This document shows, piece after piece, positions 7,189 to 15,212 of a stretch of DNA of 25,025 nucleotides. The stretch is from positions 1 to 25,025 of the forward strand of contig JAUWLO010000005.1 of assembly GCA_030613605.1 (NCBI GenBank). The letters run 5' to 3'. Numbering within the stretch: position 1 is the first letter of the stretch; each line of letters begins with the position of its first letter. The notes under the pieces were generated by a model that was not told where the DNA came from, ran no database searches, and saw only the letters and a list, made by a program, of their open reading frames with translations. This DNA comes from Gammaproteobacteria bacterium (lineage in GTDB: Bacteria; Pseudomonadota; Gammaproteobacteria; SZUA-152). The position numbers and the translations under genes were made by a program.

Positions 7189-9690
7189 ATGAGTTTACTC
7201 TCCGGCATTCAGGCTAACCGTGCAATTGCTACTATTCTTTCCGAGGATGCCTCCGTAACGCCTGAAGGAAAACGCGCACTATTTAAACTTAAACAAATTG
7301 GGGAGCCCGCCATCCCCAAATTGATTGAAGCATTAGGTCATTCCAAAAACACGGCCACCCTGGAACAATTACTCACAAGTTTAGTACGCAAAAATACACT
7401 AGGAACCTTTGTTAATAGTCTTGGAAATGGTGATCAACACATTGTAGACAGTGTTACCCAGATTCTAATACGTTCCCAGGATTTCAACCCCAATGACTTG
7501 TTGCCCTATTTTGATGATGCGGATATTTCAAAAACATCACTCGGCAAAATTTTGCAGGCTCACGCAAGTCGTATCAACTCAAATTCCTTGTTAGCTCTCC
7601 TGGACAAGGCAGACAGCAAAGTTCGCCCGATTCTTTATAAAGTACTGGACAAAATCGTCAATGATGATTTGATACCTGACTTAATACAAAAACTTGATTG
7701 CGATCAACCTATGGTTCGCGCTCACATTCTTCGTATTTTGTCGCGATTTGACACAAAATCCAGTTGTGAAGGATTGGCAAAAGGGCTCTATGACCCTAAC
7801 AAGGCTGTTCGGCAAGCTGCGCTTGATGGTTTGGCAAAGCTTAATGCAAAAGAAAAAGTCGGGGACATCTGCAAATTATTAAGTGACCCAGACATCACCG
7901 TACAATCAGCCGCTATCGAAACCCTTGGTAAAATTCGCTCACCTGAAACCATTAAGTATCTCATAAACATATTGCAAGACGAATCGGAATACGTACGACG
8001 CGCCGCCGTGGAAGTACTTAATGAAGTTGGTGATCACAGCGCAGTTAAAGACCTGCTAAACGCATTGCGGGATGCAGACTGGTGGGTAAAGGTGCGCGCT
8101 GCTGATGCCCTGGGTTCTATTGGCGGTCCAAAGGTTTTTGATGCGGTCCTCGCCCTAATAAAAGATAAAGATGAGTTTCTACGCCGCACTGCTGTGGAGA
8201 TTTTAAATAGTAGCAAAGACCCCCGCGCACTGGATAAACTTATTGAAGCATTAAGAGATGAAGACTGGTGGGTTCGTGAACGCGCAATTGATGCCCTGGC
8301 CTCGATTGGTGACCAACGCGCAGTACCACACCTGATTGAAATATTGGCTGAAAATCCAGAAGCAGGACAAGTAGTTATTAGAGCGCTGGCAACACTGGGC
8401 GACAAACGCGCCATTGCTCCATTATTGAAACAATTGGATAAACCTAACAATGTGTTACGCAAAGAGGCGCTAAAGGCACTGGAAGGTCTCACGGATGATG
8501 ACAACGCCGCCGCAGTTCAAGATGCGGCCACACAACTTCTCAACGTGCGTACAGATGATGTGGGAGACATTGCTGACGAGACTGTTCGCAGTCTCATTAT
8601 GCGTTTTGGCAAGCGTACATTTGATAAGACGAGAAAGGAAAACTTATCTAATCAAACTTCCGTTAACCTGAAAATGCCAGTCGAGGAAATGCCCACACAG
8701 GCACTTAGCGCCAAACCTGATAATGTAGTTAACGAAGATATTAGCGACACATTTACCCAATCACAAACGATAAATTCTCGAAGCATATCCAGCAATAAAA
8801 TTCCTACTGAAGAAGAAGAGTCGGAATTTTTCAACCCAGCTCAGCTAAAAGCCAACACTGTTTTGGCCGACCGCTATCATGTCATTCGAAAAATTGGCGA
8901 AGGTGCTTTTGGAGTTGTATGGCTTGTGGAAGATGTGGTTGTTAACGACCAGTTTGCCCTTAAATTTTTGAGCCCTCATGTCGCCGCCGATCATAATATG
9001 ATCGAACGCTTTACACATGAACTACGTTATGCTCGAAAAGTTACTCATGAAAACGTCATACGCATTTATGATTTGATCGCTATTGGAAAATCTTTTGCCA
9101 TCTCTATGGAATATTTCCCCAGCCATTCATTGGCTGATGAGTTACGCAAAAACAAAGGGGAAACCTTTGATATTCAACGCGCCATAAATTTAGTGTGTAG
9201 TATCTGCCGAGGCATGGCCCCGGCACAATTAGTAAACGTGGTTCATCGAGATCTTAAACCCGCTAATATTCTCATTAATGATGATGACTTGGTAAAAATT
9301 GTCGATTTCGGCCTTGCCGCCGCCGCACGAAAAGCGGATTCACGTTTGACGAAAAGTGGCATCCTCGTCGGTACACCCACTTATATGGCACCAGAGCAAG
9401 TCCGTGGTAAAACCATCGACTCTCGCACCGATATTTATACCCTCGGTATTATCATGTACGAAATGCTTACAGGAGCAGCGCCGTACCAGGGCGATGAATC
9501 TATGGCGATTCTATTTCAACACGTTGAAGGCAAAGCTACTCCACCCCGGGAAATCAATATTAATATCCCGAAAGCAATGGAAGCAATCATTATCAAAGCG
9601 ATGTCAGTGGATCCGGATCATAGATTTCAATCTTTTGATGAATTGCGAGAACAACTTGAAGAAGTTTCCCAAAGCCTAAATCAGGAATGA
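7189..9690 (+). CDS. HEAT-repeat / serine-threonine protein kinase fusion
   Basis: This 833-residue soluble protein joins about 440 residues of PBS-lyase-type HEAT repeats to a C-terminal eukaryotic-like Ser/Thr kinase. The HEAT part repeats units such as DWWVKVRAADALGSIG and DWWVRERAIDALASIG. A polar linker (about 470-545, rich in Ser, Thr, Gln and acidic residues) leads to the kinase (562-833). The kinase keeps every key motif: glycine loop GEGAFG (570-575), lysine K592 in FALKFL, HRDLKPAN with catalytic D688, DFG (706-708) and APE (734-736), with an SRLTKSGILVGT activation segment. It should therefore be active. No transmembrane segment or PASTA domain is seen, unlike PknB types. It lies just 7 bases before the first PilT-like gene, suggesting coupling; HEAT repeats usually bind other proteins and may dock the motor ATPases or FHA partner. 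Confidence 0.9.
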   Translation: MSLLSGIQANRAIATILSEDASVTPEGKRALFKLKQIGEPAIPKLIEALGHSKNTATLEQLLTSLVRKNTLGTFVNSLGNGDQHIVDSVTQILIRSQDFNPNDLLPYFDDADISKTSLGKILQAHASRINSNSLLALLDKADSKVRPILYKVLDKIVNDDLIPDLIQKLDCDQPMVRAHILRILSRFDTKSSCEGLAKGLYDPNKAVRQAALDGLAKLNAKEKVGDICKLLSDPDITVQSAAIETLGKIRSPETIKYLINILQDESEYVRRAAVEVLNEVGDHSAVKDLLNALRDADWWVKVRAADALGSIGGPKVFDAVLALIKDKDEFLRRTAVEILNSSKDPRALDKLIEALRDEDWWVRERAIDALASIGDQRAVPHLIEILAENPEAGQVVIRALATLGDKRAIAPLLKQLDKPNNVLRKEALKALEGLTDDDNAAAVQDAATQLLNVRTDDVGDIADETVRSLIMRFGKRTFDKTRKENLSNQTSVNLKMPVEEMPTQALSAKPDNVVNEDISDTFTQSQTINSRSISSNKIPTEEEESEFFNPAQLKANTVLADRYHVIRKIGEGAFGVVWLVEDVVVNDQFALKFLSPHVAADHNMIERFTHELRYARKVTHENVIRIYDLIAIGKSFAISMEYFPSHSLADELRKNKGETFDIQRAINLVCSICRGMAPAQLVNVVHRDLKPANILINDDDLVKIVDFGLAAAARKADSRLTKSGILVGTPTYMAPEQVRGKTIDSRTDIYTLGIIMYEMLTGAAPYQGDESMAILFQHVEGKATPPREININIPKAMEAIIIKAMSVDPDHRFQSFDELREQLEEVSQSLNQE

Positions 9691-9697
9691 TAGGATA

Positions 9698-10792
9698 ATG
9701 GCGAGAGTAGATGCTTTTCTCAAACTGGGTCGTGAGCAGGGTTGCACCGATGTTCACCTGTCCGTGGGGTTGCCACCACTACTTCGAAACCTGGGCGACT
9801 TAACACCCATTAAGTACCGTGATCTTACGGAACAGGAACTCGACAGCCTGGTGTTTGAGATATTGAGCGCTGAGCAGGCTAAAATGTTCCGGGCTGGTAA
9901 CGATGTAGATTTTGCCTATGAGAGCGATGAAGTCGGTCGTTTTCGTGTCAGCCTATACCGAAAAGTAACTGGCATAGGAGCTGCGTTCCGACTTGTTTCC
10001 TCTGAAATACCCACGCTGGAAGAGTTAGGAATGCCACCTGTTGTGGCTAAATTCCTGGACATCCATCAAGGGCTGATCCTGGTCACTGGAGCGACTGGAA
10101 CGGGAAAATCCACTACTCTCGCTTCAATGCTGGATTTACTTAATCGTAATCGCCGCTTAAATATTATTACTCTGGAAGACCCCATCGAACATATTCACAA
10201 AAGCCAAAAGTCCCTTGTGGTACAAAGACAAATAGGCATACACGTTGATAGTTTTGCGAGCGGTCTAAGAGCCGCCCTGCGTGAAGATCCAGATGTTATA
10301 TTAGTCGGAGAACTCCGTGACCCGGAAACAGTGATGATGGCAATGACTGCAGCAGAAACAGGGCATCTGGTTCTGGGGACACTGCACACAACGTCTGCTA
10401 CCAAAACCCTTGATCGCATTATCGATGCGACACCAACGGAACTCAAGGCACAGGCCTCAAGTTTTCTTGCCCAGCATCTACACAGCGTTGTCAGTCAAAA
10501 ATTAGTAAAAAGCGCCGATGGACGAAGTCGTAAAGCAATTGTTGAAATTTTTATCAATACTCCGGCTATCGGCAATCTTATAAACACCGGCAAAATATTC
10601 CAGATTCCTTCTATTTTACAAACAGGGCGGGACAAAGGAATGCAGCTCATGGATCAGGCCCTTCTAGAAGCTCTGAATAACAAAGAAATCGATCCTGATG
10701 ATGCCTACATCCATGCGACCGATAAAAAACAATTTCAACATTTTGTCACAGATCCAGATCTTCTCCCTCAAATGGATCTGGCAGTTAACTAA
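9698..10792 (+). CDS. PilT-like motor ATPase, copy 1
   Basis: This 364-residue protein belongs to the PilT/PilU branch of secretion ATPases, hexamers that power type IV pilus retraction. It has the N-terminal PAS-like domain (DVHLSVGLPPLLR), Walker A GATGTGKST (131-139), the Asp box with LEDPIEH, Walker B DVILVGELRD, the His box GTLHTTSATKTLDR, and a PilT-like tail (SILQTGRDKGMQLMDQ). All nucleotide-binding motifs are intact. One odd point is that the usual VFP segment after the His box reads DATPTELKAQ. It begins 7 bases after the kinase stop, with AGGA just before the ATG. It closely resembles the next gene, including MxRVDAFL and PIKYRxLTExE, and no pilin or pil assembly genes lie nearby, so its client may not be a classical pilus. 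Confidence 0.88.
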   Translation: MARVDAFLKLGREQGCTDVHLSVGLPPLLRNLGDLTPIKYRDLTEQELDSLVFEILSAEQAKMFRAGNDVDFAYESDEVGRFRVSLYRKVTGIGAAFRLVSSEIPTLEELGMPPVVAKFLDIHQGLILVTGATGTGKSTTLASMLDLLNRNRRLNIITLEDPIEHIHKSQKSLVVQRQIGIHVDSFASGLRAALREDPDVILVGELRDPETVMMAMTAAETGHLVLGTLHTTSATKTLDRIIDATPTELKAQASSFLAQHLHSVVSQKLVKSADGRSRKAIVEIFINTPAIGNLINTGKIFQIPSILQTGRDKGMQLMDQALLEALNNKEIDPDDAYIHATDKKQFQHFVTDPDLLPQMDLAVN

Positions 10793-10816
10793 TTCGACAT
10801 ATAGAAAAATATAACC

Positions 10817-11911
10817 ATGAGTCGAGTTGACGCCTTTTTAGAACTACTTATTAAACAGAATGGATCTGACTTACATCTGGTCTCAGGTAATCCACCGCGT
10901 ATTCGGCTATACGGTGAGATACACCCGATTAAATATCGAGAACTGACTGAAGATGAAACCAATGACTTATTATTTGAAATCATGCCTGACAGAGTGCGCT
11001 CAATATTTGAAAAAAAAGGTGGCGTAGATTTTGGATATGAACTTCCCGGTGCCTCCCGGTTTCGCGTCAATGCATTTCGCCATCTCGACGGTACCGGTGC
11101 AGTTTTTAGAGCAATACCTGAACAAATACTATCCCTGGACGAATTGCGGATGCCACCGGTACTGAAATCGTTATCCAGACAACGAAAAGGGCTGATACTG
11201 GTTTCTGGTCCAACGGGTTCAGGTAAATCAACCACCCTCGCCGCCATGGTCGATTTTATTAATATCGAGCGTAAAGGTCATATCATCACCATTGAAGACC
11301 CGGTAGAACATGTACATAGGTATAAAGGATGCCTGATAAGTCAACGTGAAGTGGGTAACCACACAGAAAGCTTTTCCTCAGCCCTTCGTTCTGCACTCCG
11401 GGAAGATCCGGATGTCATTCTGGTCGGTGAAATGCGTGACCTGGAGACGATTAGCCTCGCGGTGACAGCCGCTGAAATGGGCATACTAATCCTCGCAACA
11501 TTACACACCAATGGTGCAGCAGCAGCCGTAGATCGCGTCATTAATGTCTTCCCCCCCGGTGAGGAACCTTATATCCGATCAATGTTATCAACATCTTTAT
11601 GTGGCGTAATTTCACAACAATTGGTAAGAACAGCAGATAATCGCGGTCGACTTGCAGCCGTGGAGACTCTAATTAATAATTCGGCTACATCCAACATCAT
11701 CCGCGAAGGGAAAACAGAACAACTAGAAACTGTGATCCAGAGTGGCGCGCTACAAGGTATGCAGAGTATTGATATGGCTTTACGACGTTTGCTTGATGAA
11801 AAGCTGATTACCGGTGAAGAAGCCTATAGAAAAGCACGCATAAAAACAAATTTTGAACAATACAGAGAACAGGATGAATCACTCAGTACTACAATATCAA
11901 CTTTTCAGTAA
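10817..11911 (+). CDS. PilT-like motor ATPase, copy 2
   Basis: This second 364-residue PilT/PilU-type ATPase is a paralogue of the preceding gene and has exactly the same length. It has DLHLVSGNPPRIR in the N-terminal domain, Walker A GPTGSGKST, IEDPVEH, Walker B DVILVGEMRD, and the His box ATLHTNGAAAAVDR followed by NVFPPGEE and the usual IIREGKTEQL segment, so it is nearer to classic PilT in this region than copy 1. The tail is polar and extended (residues about 345-364). The ATG lies 24 bases after the previous stop. Tandem PilT/PilU pairs are common, but here the two copies share operon-specific features and are joined to a kinase and an FHA protein. Confidence 0.88.
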   Translation: MSRVDAFLELLIKQNGSDLHLVSGNPPRIRLYGEIHPIKYRELTEDETNDLLFEIMPDRVRSIFEKKGGVDFGYELPGASRFRVNAFRHLDGTGAVFRAIPEQILSLDELRMPPVLKSLSRQRKGLILVSGPTGSGKSTTLAAMVDFINIERKGHIITIEDPVEHVHRYKGCLISQREVGNHTESFSSALRSALREDPDVILVGEMRDLETISLAVTAAEMGILILATLHTNGAAAAVDRVINVFPPGEEPYIRSMLSTSLCGVISQQLVRTADNRGRLAAVETLINNSATSNIIREGKTEQLETVIQSGALQGMQSIDMALRRLLDEKLITGEEAYRKARIKTNFEQYREQDESLSTTISTFQ

Positions 11912-11952
11912 ACTACCTCTGGAAAAATTAGTAAAAACAAGGAAAGTTTAAA

Positions 11953-12633
11953 ATGCAATCTAAATTGATACTGACTCTGGATGGCGAAATCATTAATGAA
12001 TATTCAGTTGGCGAAAAAATCATAAGCATCGGTCGAAAACATGGTAATGATATCCAGCTAAATGATTTAACCGTCAGTGGTCGCCATGCACTCATATCGT
12101 CAACTACTGAAAGCCAGGTAACAGTGGAGGATCTCGCCAGCACCAATGGAACATTGGTTAATGGCAATCACATAAATAAAGTACAACTAAAACATGGAGA
12201 CATTGTTCAGATAGGCCATCACCAATTTACTTTTTTAAGTGAAGGCGAGGCTAAATATCAACCAACTATGTTCATCAAGGCTGAAATGGATGAAACACAA
12301 ATGGAGCTACCCGAATGGGAATCCAGCGCAAAGTTGATAACAGACCAACCTCTGGCTGGCTTACGTACACTGAATGGCCCACTTGCAAAAACTGTCATGG
12401 AGCTACGAAAACCATTCAGCACGGTTGGCTTCCAGGGGGAAAAACTAGCACTGATAAGTCGAGGACTAGATGGCTACACTATCAACCAGGTAATGAAATC
12501 AAACAAAAGCGAGCGTGGAACTGATCAACCACTCCTAAACGGCAAACCGTTATCAGCAAAACAAATCAAATTAAAACCTGATGATATTATAAATATCGCT
12601 GGATTCGAAGTAGAGTTTTACAATATACATTAA
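11953..12633 (+). CDS. FHA-domain protein with a second, degenerate FHA-like domain
   Basis: This 226-residue soluble protein begins with a full FHA domain (residues about 5-96), a phosphothreonine-binding module: IGR (26-28), SGRH (42-45), and STNGT (63-67) followed by VNG are the phosphate-binding loops. The second half (about 130-226) shows FHA-like strands LRTLNGPLAK, PLLNGKPLS and KPDDIINIAGFEVEFY, but the arginine (IGR to VGF), the SxRH loop and the STNGT loop are not conserved, so it probably no longer binds phosphate. It is the last gene of the operon, 41 bases after the second PilT-like gene. It is likely to read phosphorylation made by the upstream kinase. Confidence 0.85.
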   Translation: MQSKLILTLDGEIINEYSVGEKIISIGRKHGNDIQLNDLTVSGRHALISSTTESQVTVEDLASTNGTLVNGNHINKVQLKHGDIVQIGHHQFTFLSEGEAKYQPTMFIKAEMDETQMELPEWESSAKLITDQPLAGLRTLNGPLAKTVMELRKPFSTVGFQGEKLALISRGLDGYTINQVMKSNKSERGTDQPLLNGKPLSAKQIKLKPDDIINIAGFEVEFYNIH

Positions 12634-12683
12634 TTAATAAATACTAAATTATCTTATTTAACCAATACGAAGCAACACTTAAG

Positions 12684-13490
12684 CTACCTTCTTTCTTTTA
12701 TATCCCTTGCAAGCGAATTTGATAATATAATTATATTGATTCGCCTATTTTTGCTTCTACCCAACGCTGTGATGTTAGAGGCTATTGGCCTGAATTCGCC
12801 ATAACCAACTGCAGATAGCCTTACTGGTTCTATTCCCTCACTGGATAGTAAATGGACTACACTAGCTGCCCGGGAAGCAGACAACTCCCAATTCGAAGGA
12901 AACACCTCTGTTTTAATTGGGAAATTATCAGTAAATCCCTCTACCCGTATTTCATTATTATACTGAGCAAGCACTGTAGAAAGCTTTTCTAGTATTGGAA
13001 GTGATTCTTGTGAAAGTGAAGAACTACCGCTAGGGAAAAGTATGCTTGATTTTATTTCCACCTCAATCCATAAATCATAATTTCTAATACGAACAAGATT
13101 GTCATCAACCAATGAAGATAAGCTATTTTTAAGACGCTCTGAAATTCCACCTAATGCAGATTGTGAAAATTCATTCGACTGCATTCCAGGCAAAACACCC
13201 GGATAATTACTACTAATCACAATCGGCCGTTGACTATCAATCATAATGCCATGCTCAATAATCGGGGATTTAAGCGGAGTCTCAAGCTGAACAGACATTC
13301 CATCTTGAAACGGATCAAACGCTGAAGAGATAGAGTCAGAAAGAACCCGGTACTTACCTTCATTAACCGATGAAATGGAATACATCACAACAAAAAAAGC
13401 GAACAATAGCGTAATAAAATCAGCATACGATACCAACCAGCGATCCTTATTATCTTGCTCCTCATATCTTGCTTTTATTCGTCTTCTCAT
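12684..13490 (-). CDS. motD: Flagellar stator protein MotD/MotB
   Basis: This 268-residue protein forms the ion channel and peptidoglycan anchor of the flagellar stator. It has a short cytoplasmic head, one transmembrane helix (WLVSYADFITLLFAFFVVMY, residues 18-37) with ion-binding D24, and a C-terminal OmpA-like domain (about 150-255) including VEGFTDNFP, NWELSASRA and SKNRRINI. The NWELSASRA and VEGFTD motifs and the length agree with MotB/MotD. The head RRRIKARYEEQDNKDRW and the run ISSVNEGKYRVLS resemble the MotD of Pseudomonas. It lies 39 bases downstream of motC on the same strand and converges on the FHA gene with 50 bases between them. Confidence 0.92.
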   Translation of the reverse strand: MRRRIKARYEEQDNKDRWLVSYADFITLLFAFFVVMYSISSVNEGKYRVLSDSISSAFDPFQDGMSVQLETPLKSPIIEHGIMIDSQRPIVISSNYPGVLPGMQSNEFSQSALGGISERLKNSLSSLVDDNLVRIRNYDLWIEVEIKSSILFPSGSSSLSQESLPILEKLSTVLAQYNNEIRVEGFTDNFPIKTEVFPSNWELSASRAASVVHLLSSEGIEPVRLSAVGYGEFRPIASNITALGRSKNRRINIIILSNSLARDIKERR

Positions 13491-13529
13491 GCTCGTCTTA
13501 CCATTTAAACTCGGTAAATTCGTAATAAT

Positions 13530-14273
13530 CTAGCTCACAAAGCCACGTATCTTTGTCTCGATATTACGGGGATTCTCTCCTTCCGCGATTGAAATAACAC
13601 CTTCTATTACCATCTCATGCAATTGTGCCTGAGCATGAATTTTTGATTTCAACTTTGATGCAACAGGCAATAAAAATAAATTAGCCAGGCCGACACCGTA
13701 AATAGTCGCAACAAAAGCGGTTGCAATACCGGCGCCCAATTTTGATGGGTCAGCCAAGTTTTGCATCACATGTATTAAACCCATAACAGCACCTATAATA
13801 CCTATAGTTGGGCTGTATCCCCCCATTGACTCAAATACCCTTGCCGCTTGTATTCCATGATGCTCTTTTGCATCCAGTTCAACTTCCATAACTCTACGAA
13901 TAACTTCTGGCTCACTTCCATCGACTAGTAACTGTAAGCCTTTCTGGGCAAATTTATCATTTTCTGTTTCAGCAATATCTTCAAGCCCCAACAATCCTTC
14001 TTTTCTGGCTATATTGCTCCATTCAAGAATCTTATTAATATATTCATCACTATCATTTTTGGGAGGAAAAATGATCCAGGAGACCATTCTGAGGGAACTC
14101 ATGAAAACATTAAGGGGTGTCTGCAACATTACTGCGCCTATAGTACCACCCAAAACAATCAAACATGCGGGCCCGTTAATCAATGAGGTGACTTGCCCAC
14201 CCTCAAGAAATTGGCCTCCGAGGATGGCGCCAAACCCAACAATAAGACCAATGAAACTAAGAATATCCATCAT
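13530..14273 (-). CDS. motC: Flagellar stator protein MotC/MotA
   Basis: This 247-residue, four-helix inner-membrane protein pairs with MotD to form the torque-generating stator. It starts with an N-terminal membrane helix (SFIGLIVGFGAILGGQFLEG), a second helix (LIVLGGTIGAVML), a cytoplasmic loop with conserved charged residues for contact with FliG, and a C-terminal pair containing GGYSPTIGIIGAVMGLIHVM with the conserved prolines and GLANLFLLPVASKLK. The sequence and length best match the MotC-type stator. In polar flagellar clusters motC-motD follow fliA and the che genes; here fliA lies directly upstream with a terminator between. The start is one of two adjacent ATGs. Confidence 0.92.
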   Translation of the reverse strand: MMDILSFIGLIVGFGAILGGQFLEGGQVTSLINGPACLIVLGGTIGAVMLQTPLNVFMSSLRMVSWIIFPPKNDSDEYINKILEWSNIARKEGLLGLEDIAETENDKFAQKGLQLLVDGSEPEVIRRVMEVELDAKEHHGIQAARVFESMGGYSPTIGIIGAVMGLIHVMQNLADPSKLGAGIATAFVATIYGVGLANLFLLPVASKLKSKIHAQAQLHEMVIEGVISIAEGENPRNIETKIRGFVS

Positions 14274-14302
14274 ATAGCACCACGATAAACATGTTCCCTA
14301 AT

Positions 14303-14351
14303 TACATTCCATGGATAAATTTCATTTAGCAAAAACATGAAATACATTCCA
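14303..14351 (-). repeat. TGGAATGTA direct repeats upstream of motC
   Basis: On the minus strand TGGAATGTA occurs at 14303-14311 and again at 14343-14351, 40 bases apart, a near-whole number of DNA turns. They lie 30-80 bases upstream of motC. They could be activator half-sites, but two 9-mers may be chance. Confidence 0.3.
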
Positions 14352-14360
14352 GTTATTATA

Positions 14361-14397
14361 AATAATAAAAGCGGCTGTAAAAGCCACTTTTATTATT
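14361..14397 (-). terminator. rho-independent terminator downstream of fliA
   Basis: A long hairpin (arms 14361-14376 and 14382-14397, including AAAAGCGGCT / AGCCACTTTT) with one G-U wobble on the minus strand has A/T-rich lower stem and U-rich 3' side. It lies 70 bases beyond fliA and before motC, so motC-motD probably have another promoter. Confidence 0.7.
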
Positions 14398-14468
14398 ATC
14401 AACATCCATTCCTGCCCAGAATCTCTTTAACTGCGCAGTTGTAAACCGATATAATTTTTCAGGAATTA

Positions 14469-15212
14469 TCAATCAGCGTCTATCCACTGTGTCATTCGAG
14501 ACTGAAGTCGTATTGCTGCCTGGCTATGGATTTGACAAACACGTGATTCACTTACACCCAGAATAGAACCAATTTCACGAAGATTTAATTCTTCATCGTA
14601 ATACAAAGTCATTACCAGACGTTCGCGCTCTGGCAAACCGGCAATAGCATCTGCCAAACTTTGCTTAAAATCTTCTGATTGCAGACCTTCCAGGGGTCCT
14701 TGCACGCGAGGAGTAAATGCTTCTGCACCACCATGAGACTCAACATCAAGTTCATCATAACTAAATACACGGTGCCCACTGGCTTCCTGCAAAAGACGAT
14801 GGTAGTCCTGAAGAGAAACCTCAAGGCCTTTAGCTATTTCCTGATCACGAGCATCACGCCCCGTGTCATTTTCAATTTTCCGAACAACCTCTGCTACCAT
14901 CCTGGCCTTACGATGAACTGAACGTGGAGCCCAGTCATTCTTACGAATTTCGTCAAGCATTGCACCGCGAATACGAATTCTTGCATAAGTCTGGAAACTT
15001 GCACCTTGTGTTGCATCGTAATTACGTAGTGCTTCTAACAAACCAATCATCCCTGCCTGAACCAGATCATCTTGCTGAACACTGGGAGGTAAACGTGACA
15101 TAAGATGATAAGCAATACGTTTTACTAATGGGCTGTGATGAATTACCAGTGCATTGTAATCCTGCACCTGATCAAAAGCCTGGACCTCTGCGCACATAAC
15201 TGCTCCACTCAT
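14469..15212 (-). CDS. fliA: RNA polymerase sigma factor FliA (sigma-28)
   Basis: This is a 247-residue sigma-28 factor that directs late flagellar genes. Region 2 includes LVKRIAYHLMSRLPPSVQQDDLVQAG and ASFQTYARIRIRGAMLDE; region 3 follows with PRSVHRKAR; region 4 ends with LNLREIGSILGVSESRVCQIHSQA as the -35-binding helix-turn-helix. A longer frame back to 15299 is open, but the ATG at 15212 is clearly the true start: it has AGGAG 7 bases before it, overlaps the flhG stop as ATGA, and gives the normal FliA length. Gene order flhG-fliA is as in Pseudomonas, Shewanella and Vibrio. No fliA anti-sigma gene (flgM) is in the window. Confidence 0.93.
   Translation of the reverse strand: MSGAVMCAEVQAFDQVQDYNALVIHHSPLVKRIAYHLMSRLPPSVQQDDLVQAGMIGLLEALRNYDATQGASFQTYARIRIRGAMLDEIRKNDWAPRSVHRKARMVAEVVRKIENDTGRDARDQEIAKGLEVSLQDYHRLLQEASGHRVFSYDELDVESHGGAEAFTPRVQGPLEGLQSEDFKQSLADAIAGLPERERLVMTLYYDEELNLREIGSILGVSESRVCQIHSQAAIRLQSRMTQWIDAD

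Noticed and set aside
8034..8504. 156-residue Ser/Arg-rich minus-strand open frame in the HEAT region
   Set aside because: It is antisense to the HEAT repeats, and its low-complexity Ser/Ala/Arg composition is typical of shadow frames.
10789..11247. 152-residue minus-strand open frame over the second PilT-like gene
   Set aside because: It is antisense to conserved ATPase motifs and has no independent support.
9698..11911. Classical type IV pilus operon
   Set aside because: Only retraction-type ATPases are present, with no pilin, PilB, PilC, PilD or secretin gene, so a pilus operon is not called.
12634..12683. Terminator between the FHA gene and motD
   Set aside because: The gap is AT-rich with only weak short pairings and no clear hairpin plus T-run.
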